Shown: in pieces, positions 54,967-63,154 of the stretch | Layout: every line of letters begins with the position of its first letter | Position numbering within the stretch: position 1 is the stretch's first letter | Assembly (NCBI RefSeq): GCF_000816845.1 | Contig: NZ_CP006880.1 | Span: 248,001 to 312,000 of the forward strand | Reading direction: 5' to 3' | From: Rhizobium gallicum bv. gallicum R602sp | Lineage (GTDB): Bacteria; Pseudomonadota; Alphaproteobacteria; Rhizobiales; Rhizobiaceae | Length of the DNA: 64,000 bases | Position numbers and translations under genes: made by a program | The notes under the pieces: model-generated | What the model was told of the DNA's origin: nothing | What the model saw: only the letters and a program-made list of their open reading frames with translations | Databases searched by the model: none

Positions 54967-56040
54967 TCAGAGCGAACCGTCGGCCGCGGCCTTCATATAG
55001 GTTTCCATGAAGCGCAGCTTGACGTTGCCGTTGTCGCCGAGAACCTTGCCGTCCGGCATTTCAATGCCAATGACATCTGCCGACGCGGCGCCGCTGCCGA
55101 GCAACCCTTTTTCGAAAAGGAAGTTGCGTACGCGATCCATCGTCTTCGGCAGACTCGGCGACACCGTAAACGCCACCGCGTCGGCTGGCCTGTCGAACAA
55201 CTTGGTGGCGGCAACCTGGGCTTCAAAGCCCTTCCGATCGGTTCCTGACGCGGAGCCCATCGCTTCGCGCGCCGCCCTGCCATCGTCGGTTTCCGCGGTC
55301 ATAAGCGCCGCTGTCTCGTACCAGATGCCGGCGAGCGCCTTGCCGAAATCCGGATTGTCCTTCAGCACGTCAGTATTGGCGACCATCAGGTCGACGATCT
55401 CGCCGGGGATTTGCGAGCTGTCGAAAACCTTCTTGGCCGAGGGATCTTCGAGAATGGTCGCAACGAGTGGGTTCCAGGTTACGACTGCCGAGACATCCGC
55501 CGTCTTGTAGGCGCCGACCATGTCGGCATCGGAGGTGTTGACAACCTTCACATCCTGTTCTGTGAGCTTGAGGCTTTCAAGCGCCCTGGCGAGCAGATAG
55601 TGCGAGACCGAAAACTCGACAAGATTGACGTTCTGGCCCTTTAGATCAGAAAGACTTGCTTTGTCCTTGAGGATGACAGCGTCGTTGCCGTTGGAGAAGT
55701 CGCCGACGATGACGGCCGTCGTATCAACACCGCCGGCTGCCGGAATAGAGAGACCGTCCATGTTGGTGAGTGTTACAGCGTCGAAAGCGCCGGCGGTGTA
55801 TTGGTTCATCGACTCGACGTAATCGTTGAACTGGGTGACTTCGATCGTGATGCCATACTTATCAGCCCATTTCTTCACGATGCCCTTGTCAGCTGCGTAA
55901 CCCCACGGCATCCAGCCGACATAGATCGACCAGGCGACCTTGAAGTCGGTTTTCGGCGTCGCGAATGCGGTTGACGCTGTGCTGAAAGCCAGCGAAGCCG
56001 CCAGCGCGGTGATGGAGAGCATTTTCGAAAAAGTCTGCAT
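54967..56040 (-). CDS. ABC transporter substrate-binding protein of the guanidine/urea operon
   Basis: This 357-residue exported receptor of the nitrate/sulfonate/taurine type has a signal peptide ending STAFA (about residue 28). The body has FKVAWSIYVGWMPWGYAADKG, EVTQFNDYVESMNQYTAGAFD and VNLVEFSVSHYLLARALE. It belongs to the group annotated as putative urea ABC receptor, found beside urea/guanidine carboxylases. It is the first gene after the guanidine-I riboswitch and terminator, so its ligand is probably guanidine or a guanidino compound. Confidence 0.92.
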   Translation of the reverse strand: MQTFSKMLSITALAASLAFSTASTAFATPKTDFKVAWSIYVGWMPWGYAADKGIVKKWADKYGITIEVTQFNDYVESMNQYTAGAFDAVTLTNMDGLSIPAAGGVDTTAVIVGDFSNGNDAVILKDKASLSDLKGQNVNLVEFSVSHYLLARALESLKLTEQDVKVVNTSDADMVGAYKTADVSAVVTWNPLVATILEDPSAKKVFDSSQIPGEIVDLMVANTDVLKDNPDFGKALAGIWYETAALMTAETDDGRAAREAMGSASGTDRKGFEAQVAATKLFDRPADAVAFTVSPSLPKTMDRVRNFLFEKGLLGSGAASADVIGIEMPDGKVLGDNGNVKLRFMETYMKAAADGSL

Positions 56041-56063
56041 AGAAATTCCCCTTTTTGCTTTTC

Positions 56064-56107
56064 TTCAAAAAAGGGATTGGCATAGACCATCGCACCGCCA
56101 ATCCCTT
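56064..56107 (-). terminator. Intrinsic terminator (expression platform of the riboswitch)
   Basis: On the minus strand AAGGGATTGGC (56107 to 56097) pairs perfectly with GCCAATCCCTT (56081 to 56071) around a 15-base loop and is followed by a run of T. It lies between the guanidine-I aptamer and the receptor gene ATG at 56040, 24 bases before the start. This is the expected off-switch when guanidine is absent. Confidence 0.92.
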
Positions 56108-56116
56108 GGCTAACGA

Positions 56117-56222
56117 GGTCTCCCGGGCTTTTCTCCCGCCGTGCACCCGGCGGGATGTCTCCCCAACCGGTGGTAGCTCTCGGACCAGCGCGCTTTTTGA
56201 AAGCGCCGGAACCCTAGCCACC
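56117..56222 (-). ncRNA. Guanidine-I riboswitch (ykkC class, subtype 1)
   Basis: The minus strand carries the conserved blocks in order: CTAGGGTTCCGG (56217 to 56206), GGTCCGAGAG (56186 to 56177) and AAAAGCCCGGGAGA (56132 to 56119). P1 is GGTGG with CCACC, a hairpin GCGCTTTCAAAAAGCGC lies between the first two blocks, and CCCGCCG/CGGCGGG forms the last stem with the ACGG loop region. These are hallmarks of the guanidine-I aptamer. With the terminator at 56064-56107 it should turn on the seven-gene operon (56040 to 46411) when guanidine binds. Confidence 0.93.
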
Positions 56223-56796
56223 AACTCTATGACTCCACACGCAAGCTGCGTGCCAATTGTTAAGATATGATTTTGCTTAAATGTTTCCGAAAACAAAAGC
56301 CTTGGCCGCGTAAGCTGCATGCGCTTGCCCATTCCTTGGGCGCGCCCTGCCTCAAAAGTCATCAGAGAAGGGCGTCACTCTTAAACAATACCGACATCTG
56401 ATTAGGCGGCGCTCCGGTAATCGTTCCACGAGATCTTGAGTTCCATGCAGAGGGCCTCCGTCGCTTGCGGAGTCAGATTGCAACACTGGGGCCTGAAATC
56501 GTTTCTCGCGATGAACGTGCCCGTCGCCGTCAACTTATAGGATTCAGCGTTCTCGAATCGGCTGATCTGTGGCGAAAGTAACCTGTCGCGTTTACATGAT
56601 GCTCCGCTTGTAAGATTGGCCAACGTCATCGTCATAAACGGTGAGTCGGCCGATGAGTTCAGGCTGCGGCGAGACGCTCAGCCTGCTCCTTCGGAGTCAG
56701 CGTGGCGCGCATTGCACGTTTGAGCCATTCCTCTTGCGCCACGCGGCTGCGCAGTGGCTGCAGAAGGTTGAAACCGGGTATTCCCCTGGTGCGCAG
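56223..56796. other. Stretch upstream of the riboswitch with one doubtful frame
   Basis: The part next to 56223 should hold the promoter of the guanidine operon (minus strand), in an AT-rich zone around 56255-56300. On the minus strand 56402-56635 a 77-residue frame (YKLTATGTFIARNDFRP) faintly resembles a PilZ domain start, but it lacks the conserved core and no ribosome site is clear. It is listed here rather than as a gene. Nothing else is supported. Confidence 0.4.
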
Positions 56797-58566
56797 TTAC
56801 GCCAAGCCGGCCTTGCGAAGCCCGTCGACCACCAACTCGAAATCCGCTGGGTTCTTGTAGGGCAGCACTTTGCGACGGTATTCCAGGGAATAGTCGGGAT
56901 TGACCCGGAGCACCTCCTGCCAAGCTGCGCGGGCCTCGTCGAAACGGCACAGATGGCCATAACTGGAAGCCAGAAGCGCGCGAGAAACATCGGTAACGGG
57001 ATTGCGGGTCAGCCGCTCTTTCAGCAAGCCAACTGCCTGTTCGTACCTTCCTAGTTGAAACGACGCCAATGCCTGGAAGTGCAGGAGCACATCGGGAAAG
57101 TAAGGGTTCAAGACCTTCGCCTCATCGAAATGCTTGAGCGCCTCGTCGGGCCTGCCCGAGTAGTACAGCGCCTCGCCGAGGCTGACGTGCCCTTCAGCGA
57201 AGTTCGGATTGAGGATTATCGCATGCTGGGCCTCGCTGATGGCCATGTCGTGCCGTCGCGAATACAATTCGACGATACTCAGCGCCCAGTGCGCCCTAGG
57301 ATCGCGATCATCCAGCGCTACCGCCCGCCTCGCAAGCTCTTCCGCTTGCTCGCGCGAACTCGGCGGTGACGGGCTCCATCCGTTCAAGTAGTCGAGTACG
57401 TGGGTAAGGGCCAGAAACGCGTGGGCTGAGGCGAAATTCGGGTCCAGCTCGATTGCACGTTGCAAAAGATCCCGGGCGGCGATGTTCGTCTCCTTCGTCA
57501 ACCGGTGCCACAGCTCTCGGCCACGTAGGAAATAGTCATAAGCCTCCACGTTGCCAGTGTGTTCTGGCGCCATCCGCTGCCGGTCGCCTTCCGTCAGATT
57601 GATGGCCAGCGCATCCACGATCTGCTGAGTGACATCGTCCTGAACTGCGAATATGTCGGTCAGGTCGCGATCGAAGCGCTCCGCCCACAGATGGCCACCC
57701 GAGGCTGCGTCGATAAGCTGGGCGGTGATCCGTACCCTATTGCCGGATCTACGGACGCTGCCTTCCAGCACGTAGCGTACACCGAGGTTTCTGCCGACCT
57801 CCTGCACGTGGACGTTCTTGCCCTTGAAGGTAAACGACGAATTGCGGGCGATGACGAAGAGCTGTGGGAGCTTTGAGAGAGCCGTGATGATGTCTTCCGA
57901 GATTCCATCGGCGAAATACTCCTGCTCGACATCACCGCTCATGTTGGCGAAGGGTAGCACGGCGATCGACAGCTTCGGCGGCGGTACCGTCGCCAGCCGA
58001 CTTGTCGCGGATTCGGAATTCGCGGTTGCCTTTGCCTCGGCGGTGCCGACACGCAGCGAATACACCCGGATCGGCTCGGCGATGTTCTTGAGCTTCGTGT
58101 TGCCGAGATCGCTGACTGAGAGGTCAAGCCGCGCCTTGACCTGACGATAGGCATCCTCGGATAGGCAGATGGCGCCAGGCGCCGCGACGCCCTCCAAACG
58201 CGACGCGATGTTGACGCCGTCACCCATTAGATCACCGTCGCTTTCCTCGACTACGTCGCCGAGGTGAATTCCGATCCGGAACTCGATGCGGCGCTCCTGC
58301 GGCACGCCGGCGTTGCGCTCGAGCATGCCATTCTGCACTTCCATGGCGCAGCGCACGGCGTCTACCACACTGCGGAACTCGACCAGCGCCCCGTCCCCTG
58401 TGCGTTTGATCACGCGTCCGTTGTGCACGGCGATGGTCGGATCGATCAGGTCGCTGCGCAGTGCCCGCAACCTCGCCAAGGTACGTTCTTCGTCTGCGCC
58501 AGTCAGCCGGCTGTACCCGACCACGTCGGCAGCCAGGATCGCGGCTAGCTTCCGGTTCTCGCTCAT
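56797..58566 (-). CDS. Class III adenylate/guanylate cyclase with TPR repeats
   Basis: This 589-residue protein has an N-terminal cyclase homology domain (about 5-180) with the metal Asp14 (ADVVGYSR) and Asp58 (KRTGDGALVEF), Lys54, and Asn119/Arg123 (GDGVNIASRLE), so the active site looks complete. A TolB-like segment follows (about 193-310, SIAVLPFANMSGDVEQEYFA), then TPR-type helical repeats (about 350-580). Such proteins are abundant in rhizobia and probably make cAMP in response to an unknown signal. There is no membrane segment. The gene stands alone. Confidence 0.9.
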   Translation of the reverse strand: MSENRKLAAILAADVVGYSRLTGADEERTLARLRALRSDLIDPTIAVHNGRVIKRTGDGALVEFRSVVDAVRCAMEVQNGMLERNAGVPQERRIEFRIGIHLGDVVEESDGDLMGDGVNIASRLEGVAAPGAICLSEDAYRQVKARLDLSVSDLGNTKLKNIAEPIRVYSLRVGTAEAKATANSESATSRLATVPPPKLSIAVLPFANMSGDVEQEYFADGISEDIITALSKLPQLFVIARNSSFTFKGKNVHVQEVGRNLGVRYVLEGSVRRSGNRVRITAQLIDAASGGHLWAERFDRDLTDIFAVQDDVTQQIVDALAINLTEGDRQRMAPEHTGNVEAYDYFLRGRELWHRLTKETNIAARDLLQRAIELDPNFASAHAFLALTHVLDYLNGWSPSPPSSREQAEELARRAVALDDRDPRAHWALSIVELYSRRHDMAISEAQHAIILNPNFAEGHVSLGEALYYSGRPDEALKHFDEAKVLNPYFPDVLLHFQALASFQLGRYEQAVGLLKERLTRNPVTDVSRALLASSYGHLCRFDEARAAWQEVLRVNPDYSLEYRRKVLPYKNPADFELVVDGLRKAGLA

Positions 58567-59007
58567 CGAGCCATCTCCCTAGTCGCCATAATAACACGAA
58601 GACACAGGGAAGGAGGAAAGTTCGGTGTTCCAGCGTGCCGGTGGGTGAGATCCAGGCTCGCCATCTGTTCAGCCTCATGCCTGAAAGCTCACGATGCTGA
58701 ACACCGATCGCGAGGCGCGCTTGACGGGCCGGATCTACAGCCTTCGAGGGTGACAGGGGACGCCGGCCCCACACTCATGTTTGGGGAACACTGAGCAGGT
58801 GACGAGATCTGTGTGGCCGAAACCCTTAGAGTAGTCGAGCACGGAGATGACTGTCGGCAAGCAGATTAGCCAGAAGCACCGGGAGCTGGAGGCGCTTTCT
58901 AACAAGCTCGCCAAGTATCATCCACTATAAGCCGCGCAGGGTTGCTGCACTACTTTGCAATAGCAAAGGTGGCCCAGATCGTTCCAGATCCGAAGGTAAC
59001 TGGCATG
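58567..59007. other. Non-coding gap upstream of the cyclase gene
   Basis: No gene is supported. A 27-codon plus-strand frame at 58847-58930 (KHRELEALSNKLAKYH) has GGAG directly against its ATG, too close for translation, and is probably chance. The left part must contain the cyclase promoter on the minus strand. Confidence 0.35.
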
Positions 59008-59150
59008 TAGCCGACACTTCCAGGTTGACGAGATGACGGGCGATGCCGAATTCGCCGTAGATGCCGTTGCCTCCGAGCATGTCGCGGGCGCCGCCCCGCG
59101 GCGCCGACGGCGAAATTCGGCTTAGCGCTTTTTGTGTAGACGCCGGCGAT
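59008..59150 (-). pseudogene. C-terminal remnant of an acyl-CoA dehydrogenase (glutaryl-CoA dehydrogenase-like)
   Basis: On the minus strand at 59008-59091 the frame reads ARDMLGGNGIYGEFGIARHL and then VNLEVSAT. This is the conserved flavin/active-site region near the C-terminus of glutaryl-CoA-type acyl-CoA dehydrogenases (ARD.LGGNGI..E....RH..NLE...TYEG). The upstream part is frameshifted (SAKPNFAVGAAG) and the following TYEGTHD tail is absent. It is a scar at the border of the last sugar module. Confidence 0.72.
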
Positions 59151-59190
59151 ATCCCAGAAAGTTCGCCGCCCGCCTAGGGTAATCCATTGG

Positions 59191-59937
59191 CTAAGTTGTT
59201 CCCGGACGGTTTGTTTTGCGCCACTCTTCGTACTCTCCGCGGGCATCGTCATGCAGCGGATAGTAGCGCTGCAACGACCCGCCTTCCATGAGCTTCAGCC
59301 GAGAGAACTCCTCCCAATCGTGATGCTTTTGCGATTCTTCGATTACCTGCGAGGCCATTGCGACTGGAAGCACCACCACCCCGTCATCGTCGGCGACGAT
59401 GATGTCTCCGGGGACTACCGTGACACCGCCGCAGGCAATCGGAACGTTGACGGCGTTGGGATAGATGCTGGTCTGCACATGATAGTTGGGCGTCCAGCCA
59501 CGCAGCCATAGAGGGAGATCCAGCTTCTCGACATTGGGCCGATCGCGCATGCACCCATCGATCACGATGCCGGCACCGCCTCTGCCTTTGAAATACGTCG
59601 ACATCATGTCGCCGAAGACGCCCGAGCTCATGTCGCCGCGCGCGTCGACCACGACCACATCGCCCTCCTGCACGTGATAAAGAACATGGCGGTGCAACTG
59701 CGTCTCCGGATCTGCATATTCTCCCTCGGTGAAGAGGTCCGGCCGCTGCGGCATGAATTGGAGCGTCAGGGCCGACCCGACGATCGACTTCCCGCGATTC
59801 TGCGGCACGGGACCGACCATGTGCGGATTGCGGAAGCCCATGTGGCCAAGCGTGCCGGAAACCGTCGCGGCGCCGATTTCCTTCAGTGCGTCGATCAGCT
59901 CTTTGGGCGGTCGCGTAATGTCGGGCGTATGCATCAT
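59191..59937 (-). CDS. RraA-like / HMG-aldolase family protein
   Basis: This 248-residue protein of the RraA/dimethylmenaquinone methyltransferase-like family has the typical GAATVSGTLGHMGF start, VVVDARGDMSSGVFGDMMSTYFKGRGGAGIVIDGCMRD with the conserved Gly-rich and Arg-Asp metal site, and GGVTVVPGDIIVADDDGVVVLP. Enzymatic members are divalent-metal pyruvate aldolases acting on keto acids; others regulate RNase E. Position directly after an enolase-type dehydratase gene (59959) and a sugar importer favours an aldolase or decarboxylase role on a 2-keto-3-deoxy acid. Confidence 0.88.
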   Translation of the reverse strand: MMHTPDITRPPKELIDALKEIGAATVSGTLGHMGFRNPHMVGPVPQNRGKSIVGSALTLQFMPQRPDLFTEGEYADPETQLHRHVLYHVQEGDVVVVDARGDMSSGVFGDMMSTYFKGRGGAGIVIDGCMRDRPNVEKLDLPLWLRGWTPNYHVQTSIYPNAVNVPIACGGVTVVPGDIIVADDDGVVVLPVAMASQVIEESQKHHDWEEFSRLKLMEGGSLQRYYPLHDDARGEYEEWRKTNRPGTT

Positions 59938-59958
59938 TCTAGGCTCCGGTGGATGAAA

Positions 59959-61122
59959 CTACCAGTTTGTGACAGAACCGTCGCGGCGCTTCAGGTGAGG
60001 CGCTTCCCAGAAACGAAAGCTCTCCGCCTCGACCGCCTCTTCGTTGACCTCGACGCCGAGCCCTGGCAGATCGCTGACCGGATAGTCGGGGCCGTCAAGC
60101 CGTGGTTGCACGGGGAAGAATTCGGAATTATCGAAGCCCAGGTTTGCTTCGGGCGCCCTGGTCTCGAGCCAAGCGAAATTCGGTACCGCGGCGGCGAGAT
60201 GGATGGTCGCGGCCGTGCAGACTGGGCCGAGGGGATTATGGGGCATCAGGTCCACGTAGTGCGCCTCGCTCCAACCAGCGACCTTCATCGCTTCGGTGAG
60301 CCCGCCAACATTGCAAACATCGAGCCGGTTGAACTGATGGATGCCACGCTCGATGTAGGGAAGGAACTGCCACTTGCTGGCAAATTCCTCGCCGATGGCG
60401 AACGGGATGTCGGTCATCGTGCGCAGGGATTCGTAGGCCTCCGGCGTCTCGTCTCGTATCGGCTCCTCGAGGAAATCAAGCACGCCACGGCCGAGCTTGC
60501 TACAGAAGCTCGCCGCCTCTGCCACCGACAGTCGATGGTGATAGTCGATGCCGAGGACGACGTCGTCGCCCAGCGCCTCGCGCGCCTTGTTTAGCATAGT
60601 TGCGGTAGCGCCGATCGACTGGCGCGGCTCAAAGATGTCCTTGCTGTTTTGCCCGATGGGGAAGAAGCGGATCGCCTGCCAGCCTTGTGCGCGTAATTCG
60701 CGGGCTCGTTCGATGGCAACATCGCCCTCGGCCTCGTCACCGGTCGAGGCGAAGGTCGGAATGCGGTCGCGCTGCTTGCCGCCGAGCAGTTCGTAGGCCG
60801 GCACCCCCAGCGCCTTGCCCTTGATGTCATGAAGGGCAATATCGATGGCGGAAATCGCCGCCTGCAGAACGCGCCCGCCTTCGAAGTATTGGCTGCGATA
60901 AACTTCTTGCCAGATCCGACCAATCTGCATCGGGTCGCGGCCGATGAGAAACTCGCGATAGTGCTCGATCGCGCCGACCACAGCCTTCTCGCGACCGCTC
61001 AAGCCGCTCTCGCCCCATCCGAAGATGCCGTTGTCGGTCTCGACCTTGACCAGCATCTGGTTGCGCGTTCCTACCCATACCGGATAGGGCTTGATAGCGC
61101 TGATCTTAAGCTTCTTAGTCAT
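59959..61122 (-). CDS. Enolase-superfamily sugar-acid dehydratase (mandelate racemase/DgoD-like)
   Basis: This 387-residue protein has the MR-type barrel with metal ligands in GIDYHHRL, LEEPI and IGEEF, and the catalytic His in MPHNPLGPV. The N-terminal capping domain is present (KVETDNGIFGWGES, GREKAVVGAIEHYREFLIGRDP). Its C-terminus WEAPHLKRRDGSVTNW resembles DgoD tails, but it clearly differs from the DgoD at 25512. It probably dehydrates an acid sugar to a 2-keto-3-deoxy acid; the exact stereochemistry is unknown. The ATG at 61122 is chosen over a GTG two codons upstream. Confidence 0.9.
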   Translation of the reverse strand: MTKKLKISAIKPYPVWVGTRNQMLVKVETDNGIFGWGESGLSGREKAVVGAIEHYREFLIGRDPMQIGRIWQEVYRSQYFEGGRVLQAAISAIDIALHDIKGKALGVPAYELLGGKQRDRIPTFASTGDEAEGDVAIERARELRAQGWQAIRFFPIGQNSKDIFEPRQSIGATATMLNKAREALGDDVVLGIDYHHRLSVAEAASFCSKLGRGVLDFLEEPIRDETPEAYESLRTMTDIPFAIGEEFASKWQFLPYIERGIHQFNRLDVCNVGGLTEAMKVAGWSEAHYVDLMPHNPLGPVCTAATIHLAAAVPNFAWLETRAPEANLGFDNSEFFPVQPRLDGPDYPVSDLPGLGVEVNEEAVEAESFRFWEAPHLKRRDGSVTNW

Positions 61123-61155
61123 CCACACCCTCGTTTCAGACGCATCGGCTCTGTC

Positions 61156-62259
61156 TCAGTTGGCCTTAAGGGCCATTTCTGTTTCGCCGTCGAACAGATG
61201 CATCCGCTCCTGGTCGAACTCGAGCCAAATCTGTTCGTCGGGCGCGACGGCAATGGTCGGCGGCACGCTGACGTTGATGATGGCGCCAGACAGAAACGCC
61301 TGAACGAAGGTGACGTCTCCGGTCGGCTCCACAGTGTAGGCCTTGGCAGGAATGCTCCCTGGCACCGCACTCTTGTGCAGCTTGATCGTCGAGTGACGTG
61401 CGCCGAGCACGACTTTCTTGGTGGTTGCCCTCGCGACCTTCTGCGCGTTGTTTGGCGAAAGATCGAGGCGCCAGCCCTCCGCGCTGGTCAACACAGTGTT
61501 GCCGCTTTCCGTTGATGTCTCCAGCGGAACAAGGCTCATCGCCGGGCTGCCGACGAAGCTGGCGACGAACATGTTCACCGGATGGGCAAAGACCTGCGCC
61601 GGCGAGTCGTATTGCTGCAGGTAGCCGCCGTTCATCACCGCCATTCTGTCGGCCATGGTTACCGCTTCGAGCTGGTCGTGCGTCACGTAGATGATCGTCG
61701 CCTTGAGGTCCTGATGGAAACGCTTGATCTCCGACCGCATCTGCACGCGCAGCTTTGCGTCGAGGTTGGAGAGTGGTTCATCCATCAGGAATACCGCCGG
61801 ATCGCGAACGAGGGCACGGCCCAGGGCCACGCGCTGCTGTTGCCCGCCCGAAAGTTCGCGCGGCTTGCGCTCGAGCAGCTGCGTCATGTCGAGCACTCGC
61901 GCTGCTTCCCTGACCTTCTTGTCGATCTCGTCCCTTGGCAGTTTGCGCATCTGCAGCGGGAAAGCCAGATTTTTATAGACCGATTTTTGCGGATAGAGCG
62001 CGTAGTTCTGGAACACCATTGCGATGTCCCGGTCCTTGGGGTCGAGGTCGTTGACCACCCGATCCCCGATGACGATGTCGCCAGATGTGATGGGGATCAG
62101 CCCCGCTACAAGATTGAGCGTGGTTGTCTTACCGCAGCCTGAAGGGCCGACGAGCGCAACAAATTCGCCGTCATTGACCGTCAGCGAAACATCGTTGACA
62201 GCTTTGAAACTGCCATAGGTCTTGACAAGATTTTTGAGGACCACGTGGGCCACCGGCAA
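61156..62259 (-). CDS. Sugar ABC transporter ATP-binding protein (CUT1, UgpC/MalK type)
   Basis: This 367-residue ATPase has GPSGCGKTTTLNLVAGL, MVFQNYALYPQKSVYKNLAF, LSGGQQQRVALGRAL, VFLMDEPLSNLDAKLR and YVTHDQLEAVTMADR, followed by a C-terminal OB-fold regulatory domain (about 240-367) as in MalK and UgpC. It lies four bases from the permease gene at 62264. With the two permeases it forms a CUT1 importer; the binding protein gene is expected beyond 64000. Confidence 0.94.
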   Translation of the reverse strand: MPVAHVVLKNLVKTYGSFKAVNDVSLTVNDGEFVALVGPSGCGKTTTLNLVAGLIPITSGDIVIGDRVVNDLDPKDRDIAMVFQNYALYPQKSVYKNLAFPLQMRKLPRDEIDKKVREAARVLDMTQLLERKPRELSGGQQQRVALGRALVRDPAVFLMDEPLSNLDAKLRVQMRSEIKRFHQDLKATIIYVTHDQLEAVTMADRMAVMNGGYLQQYDSPAQVFAHPVNMFVASFVGSPAMSLVPLETSTESGNTVLTSAEGWRLDLSPNNAQKVARATTKKVVLGARHSTIKLHKSAVPGSIPAKAYTVEPTGDVTFVQAFLSGAIINVSVPPTIAVAPDEQIWLEFDQERMHLFDGETEMALKAN

Positions 62260-62263
62260 CTCC

Positions 62264-63154
62264 CTAGTTCTTGACTGCGCCTTCTGTTAGGGCGCGTACG
62301 AAGTATCGTTGCAGGACGAGGAACAGAACCACGACGGGCACGCTCATCATAAAGCTGGCCGCCATCAGGCCCGGAAAGTCCGTCGTATTTTCCGAGAAGA
62401 AGCGCTGGATGCCGACCGGCAGTGTCAGCTGCTCGTTCTTGGAGAGGAAGGTGTAGGCGTAGATGTACTCGTTCCACGCGCCGATGAAGGAATAGATCGC
62501 CGTGGCGATGATTCCCGGCGCCGAGAGCGGCATCACGATCAGGACAAAGGCCTGGAACCGCGTTGCCCCGTCGATGCGCGCGGCCTGCTCGAGTTGCACC
62601 GGGATGTTGTCGTAGAAGCCCTTGAGGAGCCAGATTGCCAGCGGCAGGCCGAATGTGAGGTAAGTGAGGATGAGCGACCCATGCGTGTTCACCAGCCCGA
62701 TCGCGCGCATCAGGATGAAGAGCGGCACGAGAAAGATCACCGCCGGGAACATATTGCGAAGCAAGACGGCGAAGAACAGAAAGTTCCGGCCCGGGAAGGT
62801 GAAGCGGGAAAACGCGTAGGCCGCAGGAACCGCCACGATGACCGAAAGGATAGTCGTGGCAGTGGAGACGAAAAGGCTGTTCCAGAAGAAACGAAGGAAG
62901 TCCTGGCCGACGCTGTTTTGCGGATCGAGCAGTTTCTGGTAGCTGGCAAGGGTGGGTTGGTCCGGCCACCATTGCGGCGGGAATTGCAAGGCCGCGAAGC
63001 CGGACTTGATCGAGGTGATCAGCATCCAGATCATTGGTAATGCGGTGTAAAGCAACATGAACACAAGAAAGATGCGTCCGCCCCACCGCCACCCATCGAT
63101 GCGGATGCGGCGACGCGCCTGGCCTGGAGGAGTAGTCTCGGCAATCGTGCTCAT
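62264..63154 (-). CDS. Sugar ABC transporter permease (CUT1, MalG type)
   Basis: Started at 63154 in an ATGA overlap with the other permease gene, the protein has 296 residues and begins MSTIAETTPP. It has six helices and the EAA loop EQAARIDGATRFQAFVLIVMPLSAPG (shown in part), which docks the ATPase. A much longer frame to 63673 runs through the partner gene in another frame and is not real. Gene order permease, permease, ATPase is typical of CUT1 operons. Confidence 0.93.
   Translation of the reverse strand: MSTIAETTPPGQARRRIRIDGWRWGGRIFLVFMLLYTALPMIWMLITSIKSGFAALQFPPQWWPDQPTLASYQKLLDPQNSVGQDFLRFFWNSLFVSTATTILSVIVAVPAAYAFSRFTFPGRNFLFFAVLLRNMFPAVIFLVPLFILMRAIGLVNTHGSLILTYLTFGLPLAIWLLKGFYDNIPVQLEQAARIDGATRFQAFVLIVMPLSAPGIIATAIYSFIGAWNEYIYAYTFLSKNEQLTLPVGIQRFFSENTTDFPGLMAASFMMSVPVVVLFLVLQRYFVRALTEGAVKN

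Noticed and set aside
56402..56635. 77-residue minus-strand frame as a PilZ protein
   Set aside because: Resemblance is limited to a few residues and there is no clear ribosome site; kept only as a note on the gap.
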